A program made the translations under genes and the position numbers. From Pseudomonadota bacterium (GTDB taxonomy: Bacteria; Pseudomonadota; Alphaproteobacteria; UBA2136; UBA6156), in NCBI GenBank assembly GCA_009927255.1, contig RFNJ01000091.1, positions 1-20,753 of the forward strand: DNA of 20,753 nt. The letters are read 5' to 3'. Each line of letters opens with the position of its first letter. Position 1 is the first letter of the stretch. Shown piece by piece: positions 7,456-13,076 of this stretch. Below the pieces are notes generated by a model, which saw only the letters and a list, made by a program, of their open reading frames with translations, searched no databases and was not told where the DNA came from.

Positions 7456-8025
7456 ATGATTAAGCCGGATACGTGGATACGCCAGATGAGCAAGGAAAAG
7501 GCGATGATTGAGCCTTTTACCGAGAGTTTGAAGAAAGAGGGAGTGATTAGCTATGGCCTTTCCAGCTATGGCTACGATGCCCGCTTGGCACCGGAATTTA
7601 AGGTTTTTACCAATGTGCACAATGCGTTGGTTGACCCTAAAAACTTTACCAACAGCAGTTTTGTGACGATGGAAGGCGATAGCTGCATTATCCCGCCCAA
7701 TAGCTTTATTTTGGGGCGGACGGTGGAGTATTTTAAAATCCCGCGCGATGTGCTGGTAGTGTGCCTTGGCAAAAGCACCTACGCCCGCTGCGGCATTGTG
7801 GTAAATGTAACGCCATTGGAGCCTGAGTGGGAAGGGCATGTGACGCTGGAGCTGAGCAATACCACCCCGCTGCCCGCCAAGGTTTATGCCAATGAAGGCG
7901 TGTGCCAATTCCTGTTTTTGGGTGGCGATGGCGTGTGCGAAACCAGCTATGCCGACCGCAAGGGCAAGTATATGGGCCAGCAGGGGATTACCCTTGCGCG
8001 GATTGATAAGGCCAAAGCCGCTTAA
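7456..8025 (+). CDS. dcd: dCTP deaminase
   Basis: Dcd deaminates dCTP to dUTP, feeding dUMP and dTMP synthesis. Starting at ATG 7456 gives 189 residues, the usual length. This start has a strong AGGGGGAGAG just upstream; an earlier in-frame ATG (7405) would add 17 residues of intergenic-looking sequence and is rejected. Family features are YGLSSYGYDAR (33-43), GKSTYAR with the conserved Ser107 and Arg111, TPLEPEWEGH followed by LELSN with the probable catalytic Glu132, and the C-terminal KYMGQQGITLARID closing segment. It is the first gene of a packed run; maf starts 20 bases downstream. Confidence 0.95.
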   Translation: MIKPDTWIRQMSKEKAMIEPFTESLKKEGVISYGLSSYGYDARLAPEFKVFTNVHNALVDPKNFTNSSFVTMEGDSCIIPPNSFILGRTVEYFKIPRDVLVVCLGKSTYARCGIVVNVTPLEPEWEGHVTLELSNTTPLPAKVYANEGVCQFLFLGGDGVCETSYADRKGKYMGQQGITLARIDKAKAA

Positions 8026-8045
8026 GGGCCAAGGGGGGCGCTGGC

Positions 8046-8618
8046 ATGCAGCCACGGGTGATTTTGGCGAGCCGTAGCCCCGCAAGGGCTACATTGCTAC
8101 GCCAACTGGGGCTAGAGTTTACCATTGCCCCCGCCCATGTGGATGAAACGGTGATGAAGAACGAAAACCCGCTGGCCTATGTACGGCGGGTGGCGCGGGC
8201 TAAAGCGAGTAAGGTGGCGGCTCAGAACCCTGGGTGTGTGGTGGTGGCGGCGGATACACCGAGCGTTTTGGGGCGGAGAATTTTACAAACCCCTGAAACT
8301 GCCGAAGAAGTACGAGTTATGCTGCGGCAGCAATCGGGGCGAAGAGTGACTGTGCCAACAGTTGTTGCGGTTGTTGATGAACATGGCAAGCTAAGAGATA
8401 AAACCATTGTGAGTTGGGTGAAATTAAAGCGCTTAAGCGAACGTGAAATTGAACACCATATTCAAACTGGTTTATGGCAGGGAACGGCGGGTGCTTTAAA
8501 ACTGGAAGATACTGAGCATTGGATTATGCAAATGCATGGGAGCCGCAGTGGTATTATGGGGCTACCCATGTATGAAACCGCATTGTTGCTGCGGGCGGCA
8601 GGAATTAAACTACCATGA
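8046..8618 (+). CDS. maf: Maf-family nucleotide pyrophosphatase, divergent
   Basis: Maf proteins hydrolyse modified or canonical nucleoside triphosphates to the monophosphates. The 190-residue protein begins with the family signature LASRSPARATLLRQLG and has VAADT (67-71), LGRRIL and a C-terminal GIMGLPMYET. Compared with the family as I remember it, several active-site positions look changed. The Lys after GRRIL is missing (LQTPET), the His of SGRRH is replaced (SGRRVTVPT), and the Lys and Gln of KAGxYxIQG read TAGALKLED. It may have altered or lost activity. From about 8280 to 8610 the DNA is more A/T-rich than the flanks. An AAGGGG stretch precedes the ATG, and the stop overlaps the next start as ATGA (8615-8618), implying translational coupling. 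Confidence 0.85.
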   Translation: MQPRVILASRSPARATLLRQLGLEFTIAPAHVDETVMKNENPLAYVRRVARAKASKVAAQNPGCVVVAADTPSVLGRRILQTPETAEEVRVMLRQQSGRRVTVPTVVAVVDEHGKLRDKTIVSWVKLKRLSEREIEHHIQTGLWQGTAGALKLEDTEHWIMQMHGSRSGIMGLPMYETALLLRAAGIKLP

Positions 8619-9775
8619 GCTACCACATCCTCTACGAAGCCTGCCCATGGCATGTGCGCTGCGCCTTGTTTGATGAAAATGGCCGCTTACTCACCCTGCG
8701 TTTTGACGATGTGAACCGCAAGCTGGTGGAAGGTGCGGTGGTGTGGGGGCGGGTGCGGGCGGTGGAGCCGAGTTTGGGCGGTGCTTTTGTGGATATTGGT
8801 GATGTTCAGGATGGCTTTTTGAACCTGAACACATTGCCGCAGGGTAGTAAGTTGACCAGTGGCCAAGCGGTGGTGGTGCGGATTGCGCGTGCGGGTTTTG
8901 GTGGCAAAGGGGCAAGGCTGGATGGCCGCACTGCGGTGCTGCCGCCTGCTGCGGATAGCTCGTGCCCGCAGATACTGAAACCCGCTGCCAGTGCGTTGGT
9001 GCGGGCGCTGCACGATGCGAATAATCACCCGGTGACGGTGTGGATTTTGAATGCCCATGTGCGCGAAGCGGTGTGCAAGGTGGTGCCGGAGCGGGCAGTG
9101 CGGCAGCTCGACCAATCCTTGGTGCAGGCCGATGATGCACCGGATTGGCTGGAGCGGCTGGACAGTGCGCTGGATGCGATGGCCGCCACGCCTGCGGTTT
9201 TCCCCTTTGCGGCGGGAACGTTGATTGTGGAAATGACCAGCGCGGTGGCCACCATTGATGTGAATGCTGGCCCCATGCCCGGCGCGAGCAAGCAAGATGC
9301 CACACTGGCGGCCAATTTGGCGGCGGCAGAGGAGGTTTCGCGCCTGTGCCGCCTGCTCGACCTCGGCGGTAGCGTGATTGTGGATTTTATTACCCCCAAA
9401 AGCAAAGCCCAGCGCGAAATGGTGGCCGACCACCTGCAAGCCAGCCTACAAACCACCGATGATAAATTTTTGGAAATTCGGCCAATGAGCCGCCACGGCT
9501 TGCTGGAGCTAACCCGCCAGCGCGAAGGGCCAAGCCTGAACTTGCTGCTGAAAACACCGAGCTTTGTGGCGGGGCGGATTGGGCTTGAGTTGTGGCGCAT
9601 CCCCGCCGGCAAGCAGCCTGCGTTGCGGCGCCAGCAGGTGCTGGTAAACCCACAGGTGGCAGACATTTTAAAGCCGCAATTGGCGCAGAATGTGTGCCTT
9701 GGGCACTTAGGCCGCCAAGTGGATGTTCAGGCCGATGGTGCGCTGGACATTGGGCGCTGGAAGGTGCAAGGCTAG
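8615..9775 (+). CDS. rng: Ribonuclease E/G family endoribonuclease
   Basis: This RNase G-like enzyme would cleave single-stranded RNA in rRNA or mRNA processing. It has 386 residues, shorter than E. coli RNase G (489). An S1-like domain spans about 38-92 (VVWGRVRAVEPSLGGAFVDI...SGQAVVVRI). The catalytic DNase I-like part has ATIDVNAG with Asp215 and GGSVIVDFI with Asp257, matching the two metal-binding Asp of RNase E (303 and 346). The CPxC zinc-link and the RNase E scaffold tail are absent. It starts inside the maf stop (ATGA overlap), a coupling familiar in alphaproteobacteria, but the small zinc-finger gene yacG that often follows is missing; a prepilin peptidase gene starts 40 bases later. 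The plus-strand GC skew changes sign within this gene. Confidence 0.88.
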   Translation: MSYHILYEACPWHVRCALFDENGRLLTLRFDDVNRKLVEGAVVWGRVRAVEPSLGGAFVDIGDVQDGFLNLNTLPQGSKLTSGQAVVVRIARAGFGGKGARLDGRTAVLPPAADSSCPQILKPAASALVRALHDANNHPVTVWILNAHVREAVCKVVPERAVRQLDQSLVQADDAPDWLERLDSALDAMAATPAVFPFAAGTLIVEMTSAVATIDVNAGPMPGASKQDATLAANLAAAEEVSRLCRLLDLGGSVIVDFITPKSKAQREMVADHLQASLQTTDDKFLEIRPMSRHGLLELTRQREGPSLNLLLKTPSFVAGRIGLELWRIPAGKQPALRRQQVLVNPQVADILKPQLAQNVCLGHLGRQVDVQADGALDIGRWKVQG

Positions 9776-9815
9776 GCACTGTTAACAAAACCAAAGCCTT
9801 ATGCTATAAAAAGCC

Positions 9816-10409
9816 ATGAAGCTCCTTCAACAAGAGGCTAACTGGCTTAAAACCGAGCTGCAAACCCCCGCGCCCTATGCACTAACCTGCGCCGGCGCCA
9901 TCATGGCCTATAGTGTGTGGCCACAGCAGCCGGTGGTGGCGCCGCTTACGTTGCTGGCGTTTTTGCTGGGTTTGCAGGCGTTGGTGGATGCCCGCCGCAC
10001 CATGCTTCCCCACACGCTCAATGCCGCCATCGCCACGCTGGGCTTCATCATCGCCCTCACCATGCTCGGCCTGCCGCTCTGGCAAGTGGCGCTGGCACCA
10101 TTCGCAGCCTTCGGTGGCCTGTGGGCCATGGCATGGCTGGCTGAAAAACTTACCCAAAAACCCGCCCTCGGCGGTGGCGATTTATGGCTGGTCAGCGCCC
10201 TTGCGCCGTGGCTGGGCCTTAGCGGCCTCCTGCCATTTTTGGCCTTTACCGCACTCATTGGCTTGGCTGTTGTTGCCAGCCGCATGCTGCAAAAAACACC
10301 CCCCAAAAAACGTAAAACCACCTTCGCCTTCGGCCCCACCTTGGCCGCTGCGGGCTGGCTGGCGCTGCTCTACGGAGACCTCTATTGGCACCTCATCCTG
10401 CCCCGCTAA
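9816..10409 (+). CDS. Single-domain type IV prepilin peptidase (A24 family)
   Basis: This is an inner-membrane aspartyl protease that would cut the leader of type IV pilin-like or pseudopilin precursors. The 197-residue protein is almost entirely hydrophobic, with about six membrane segments. Both catalytic aspartates are visible: Asp58 in LVDARRTMLPHTLN, and Asp122 in the GGGDLWLVSALAPWLG motif. FGPTL (172-176) is the usual third signature. The N-terminal cysteine-rich methyltransferase domain of PilD is absent, so it resembles CpaA/TadV-like or archaeal single-domain enzymes. No pilin or secretion-system gene is next to it. It overlaps the following gene by 25 bases. From here on the plus strand is C-rich. 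Confidence 0.85.
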   Translation: MKLLQQEANWLKTELQTPAPYALTCAGAIMAYSVWPQQPVVAPLTLLAFLLGLQALVDARRTMLPHTLNAAIATLGFIIALTMLGLPLWQVALAPFAAFGGLWAMAWLAEKLTQKPALGGGDLWLVSALAPWLGLSGLLPFLAFTALIGLAVVASRMLQKTPPKKRKTTFAFGPTLAAAGWLALLYGDLYWHLILPR

Positions 10410-11119
10410 ACGCTGCGCCGCTTAAGGCGATCTTTGAAGGGCTGGAACCCCTCATTGCCGCGCTGGAACCGCACCCCGTCTATGCCATCGGTGGTATTGT
10501 GCGGGCGTTTTTGCGGCACGACCCTCTCACGGGGCTGGATACCGACCTCACCACCCCCGCCACCCCCGCCCAAGTGCAAGCCGCCTGTATTGCCTGCAAA
10601 ATCCCCGTTACCACGCCGGGCATCCGCTGGGGCACGGTGAATCTTCATCTGCCTGAAAAAATGCTCGAAATCACCACATTTCGGCAAGAAGCCTATTTGG
10701 CTGGCTCGCGCTACCCAACCGTCAACTTTACCGAAAGTTTGGAGACCGACGCCCAACGCCGCGACTTCACCATCAACGCCATCTATCTCTCACCCGATGG
10801 CACGCTGACCGACCCCTTTGGTGGTGCCGAAGACCTGCGCCACGGTATTGTTAAATTCATTGGCAACCCTGCCCAGCGCCTGCGGGAAGACCCGTTGCGC
10901 CTGCTGCGCTTCTTCCGCTTTTGCGGGCACTATGGCTTGGGCGGCCTCACGCCGGAACTGGCCGAAGTGCTGGTACAAAGCGCCCCCGCGCTGCACAACC
11001 TCAGCCGCACGCGGGTGCAAACCGAATGGCAAAAGTTGCAAAAAACCCCCCAAGCGGCGACGGTTATTGCAGAGCTTCAACGCTTAAATATCACACCCTA
11101 TATTCAATCCCGTATGTAG
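10385..11119 (+). CDS. tRNA nucleotidyltransferase / poly(A) polymerase family protein, C-terminally short
   Basis: This class II nucleotidyltransferase would add CCA, or part of it, to tRNA 3' ends. The head domain has YAIGGIVRAFL (33-43), the metal-binding pair Asp52 and Asp54 (GLDTDL), TRFxxE-like TTFRQEAY, QRRDFTINAI (124-133) and LREDPLRLLRFFRF (166-179). A neck helix with SRTRVQTEWQKL follows. It stops at residue 244, whereas alphaproteobacterial CCA enzymes usually run to about 400, so the body and tail domains are missing. The TTG start (10385) has GGAG at 10374-10377 and no better candidate exists; it overlaps the peptidase gene by 25 bases. The Asp usual after GGxVR is Ala. I see no C-terminal remnant after the stop. 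It could be a decayed gene, a partial-CCA enzyme, or a dedicated short form. Confidence 0.85.
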   Translation: MAPHPAPLNAAPLKAIFEGLEPLIAALEPHPVYAIGGIVRAFLRHDPLTGLDTDLTTPATPAQVQAACIACKIPVTTPGIRWGTVNLHLPEKMLEITTFRQEAYLAGSRYPTVNFTESLETDAQRRDFTINAIYLSPDGTLTDPFGGAEDLRHGIVKFIGNPAQRLREDPLRLLRFFRFCGHYGLGGLTPELAEVLVQSAPALHNLSRTRVQTEWQKLQKTPQAATVIAELQRLNITPYIQSRM

Positions 11120-11138
11120 TGTTAAAATAAAGAAATCT

Positions 11139-12200
11139 TTAGCCTAAATCTCCTTCACCTTCACCCTCACCTTCACCTTCTGCGCCTGCGCAACCATCTG
11201 AATCACCTTCCCCAGGGGTGCTACCATCGCAGCCGCAACCGTCGCCACCAGCGCCACCTTCGCCACCAGTGCCGCCTTCGCCATCACCATACGGTGGCTC
11301 ATAACCAATCCAGCCATAGGTCGTCTTGGTCGGGCAATCATGCCGCAAGTTGATTACGTTGCCATGGCTTATCACATGCACAGTCTGCAAATCCATGTCC
11401 AATGTCTGGTGCACCACCGTACTGGCGGCGCTCATAGGTGGTAGCACTGGCGCGGCGCAGGTGGTCTTGTAAAGCGTGCCGCCATTTTGCTGGCTGGTTT
11501 CGGTAATACATGCGCCGTTATCGGGGAGGGCAGGGTTGGGTACGCAGGGAACAAACACTTGTTTATAGATAATCCGGTGGCAATCGACGGCGCTGACTTT
11601 CCAATCATTAATGATCGTTGATTTGGCGGTGGTGGTTAAGTCTGTTGCTAGTTCATCACGCATGGTGCGTGTGTAGGTGACGCCATTGCCGCTCCAGTTA
11701 CCGCCGGCTATGTTAGCTGGGCATTGTTCTGTTTTGGTTTCGGTGCGGTCTCGGGTGCAAGTTGAAGCGTCTTTTACTTCGGTTTTGCCGGTATCGAAAA
11801 GTTGAGCACCACAGTTGCGAATTTCGTAGTATCTATCAACGCTATAGTTGCCATTCCAGCCAGTTGGGCAGGTGGGATTTTCTGCTACTGGTTGGGTGGG
11901 CCATGCGCATGTCCAGGTGCGGCCATCGCAACTATCGTTTTTTGGCAGTGCGGAAAGAGGAATTTCAATCATGCATGGCTGCGGGCAACCTTGCCCTGCG
12001 TTTTTGGACAAGTTTTCTACGCATTCAATGGGGAGGTTTTTGAGCTGGATTTCTTGCTCGTCGCGGGTATAGCCGTGAGGGTCTATGGCGATGCGCTCGA
12101 CTGTTCCGACTTCCGCGGCGATTACGTAATGGCTTGGCACTAAGCCGCTTACTGCTAGGACAAGCATTTTCCGACGGGGGCCAAAAATATGTAGAATCAT
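11139..12200 (-). CDS. Secreted cysteine-rich protein with Gly/Glu-rich C-terminal tail, function unknown
   Basis: I do not recognise a family. The 353-residue protein begins with a signal peptide; Met12 could also be the start, and cleavage is likely after the Ala-Ala at 28-29. The mature part has 17 Cys, at 60, 72, 76, 91, 98, 111, 130, 148, 160, 207, 219, 231, 248, 289, 322, 324 and 337, suggesting many disulfides. Two stretches look like one degenerate module: CPTGWNGNYSVDRYYEIRNC (111-130) and, from Cys160, a segment with GGNWSGNGVTYTRT, preceded by RDRTETKTEQ. This style occurs in secreted and pilus-tip-like proteins. Residues 304-353 are almost all Gly, Glu, Asp and Cys, encoded by short tandem repeats. 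The nearby prepilin peptidase may be coincidental. Its DNA has skew opposite to its flanks, suggesting acquisition or inversion. Confidence 0.8.
   Translation of the reverse strand: MILHIFGPRRKMLVLAVSGLVPSHYVIAAEVGTVERIAIDPHGYTRDEQEIQLKNLPIECVENLSKNAGQGCPQPCMIEIPLSALPKNDSCDGRTWTCAWPTQPVAENPTCPTGWNGNYSVDRYYEIRNCGAQLFDTGKTEVKDASTCTRDRTETKTEQCPANIAGGNWSGNGVTYTRTMRDELATDLTTTAKSTIINDWKVSAVDCHRIIYKQVFVPCVPNPALPDNGACITETSQQNGGTLYKTTCAAPVLPPMSAASTVVHQTLDMDLQTVHVISHGNVINLRHDCPTKTTYGWIGYEPPYGDGEGGTGGEGGAGGDGCGCDGSTPGEGDSDGCAGAEGEGEGEGEGDLG
11152..11181 (+). repeat. Hexamer tandem repeat encoding the Gly-Glu tail
   Basis: Five near-identical six-base units of type CCTTCA (CCTTCA, CCTTCA, CCCTCA, CCTTCA, CCTTCT) lie at the 3' end of the cysteine-rich gene and encode its alternating Gly-Glu tail on the minus strand. 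Gain or loss of units would change tail length without shifting frame. Confidence 0.8.
11244..11288 (+). repeat. Nine-base tandem repeat encoding the Gly-rich segment
   Basis: Five nine-base units starting GCC lie head-to-tail: GCCACCAGC, GCCACCTTC, GCCACCAGT, GCCGCCTTC and GCCATCACC. Alternate units are more alike, giving an 18-base period. On the minus strand they encode the GlyGly-rich stretch (about residues 305-319) of the cysteine-rich protein. The repeat is in frame and could expand or contract neutrally. Confidence 0.75.
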
Positions 12201-12422
12201 GATGTGTGCTTTTATTGTGGGTATCTGAGTTTATATACTAGCTTAAATATTGTTCTCGTAACCGCATTGAAAAGCTTTTGGGTGGGCGATAAGTCTCAAT
12301 TTCGCAACATATTCTTTACTTTATGGCTATGGTATTTTTTATGGTGAAATTTTGCCAAAAAATTGAGGCTTTTCCGAGGTTCGGTGATTGCCAATTTTTT
12401 GATGACAGCATAAGCTGCGGCT
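12201..12422. other. Divergent A/T-rich intergenic region with a nested inverted repeat
   Basis: These 222 bases separate the divergent cysteine-rich and SCO1 genes and are clearly richer in A/T than the genes around them. Near the SCO1 start lies a perfect 10-base inverted repeat, CAAAAAATTG (12356-12365) and CAATTTTTTG (12392-12401), enclosing a smaller CCGA/TCGG stem (12374-12377 with 12381-12384). It may be part of the SCO1 leader or an operator. An A/T-rich TATAAA-like stretch around 12230-12236 (minus strand) could serve the cysteine-rich gene, but without a matching -35. No coding region seen. Confidence 0.5.
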
Positions 12423-13064
12423 ATGAAAAATCTCATCGCGCTCCTTGCCCTTCTGCTCACCATCACCGTTAGCCAACCCGCCACTGCGCATTCGGTGCAT
12501 GGCGATGATACTACCTCCGCCACCACCGCCCGCTTTGCCAGCTTGTTTCAGCAAGCTGCCAGCAATCAGCCCCCTATCGGCGGGCCGTTTACCCTCACCG
12601 ATATCAACGGCCAAACCGTCACCGAAAAATCCCTCATCGGCAAACACCACCTCATCTTCTTCGGCTTCAGCGAATGCAAAACCGAATGCCCGGTGGCGAT
12701 GCAGCAGATTACCCGCGCTTATAATCAACTCATTCCCGAAGAACAAAAGCAACTGCAAGTGGTGTTTATCAGCGTCGACCCCAAAAACGACACCTTGCCC
12801 GTGCTGAAAAAATTCATCACCGCCTTCAACCCCGCCTTCACCGCCTGGCGCGGCGAAAAGCCCGAAGTCGACGCCATCACCCGCAACTATCTGGCCTACT
12901 ACGCCATCAAAACCGATGGCAAACAGCAGTATCAAGTTAACCACTCCAGCTATATTTATCTGATGGGCCCACAAGGCACCTACCTCACGCATTTTCGCGG
13001 CAGCGACGCCGACGCAACTCTGCTAGAAACTCTCAAATCCATCCTTAAAAATACCACAAAGTAA
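12423..13064 (+). CDS. SCO1/SenC family copper chaperone
   Basis: SCO1-type proteins are thioredoxin-fold, membrane-bound or periplasmic proteins that deliver copper to the CuA centre of cytochrome c oxidase. The 213-residue protein has an N-terminal hydrophobic signal (2-22, ending in ATAH). The copper-binding CxxxC is at Cys85 and Cys89 (GFSECKTECP), and the third ligand His174 is in QVNHSSYIYL. VVFISVDPKNDT (113-124) is the usual central motif. All ligands are thus present. The stop is 12 bases before the malic enzyme start, so the two are probably cotranscribed. No cytochrome oxidase genes are in the window. Confidence 0.93.
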   Translation: MKNLIALLALLLTITVSQPATAHSVHGDDTTSATTARFASLFQQAASNQPPIGGPFTLTDINGQTVTEKSLIGKHHLIFFGFSECKTECPVAMQQITRAYNQLIPEEQKQLQVVFISVDPKNDTLPVLKKFITAFNPAFTAWRGEKPEVDAITRNYLAYYAIKTDGKQQYQVNHSSYIYLMGPQGTYLTHFRGSDADATLLETLKSILKNTTK

Positions 13065-13076
13065 AAGGCCAACCCG

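Noticed and set aside
11100..11135. Possible dif site (GTATGTAGTGTTAAAATAAA) near the skew switch
   Set aside because: Only the right-hand GTTAAAAT part resembles the XerD arm from memory; the left arm does not match and the spacing is off.
11152..11288. CRISPR-like or regulatory repeat array
   Set aside because: The repeats are 6 and 9 bases long with no spacers, and in frame within a coding region, so they are simple coding repeats.
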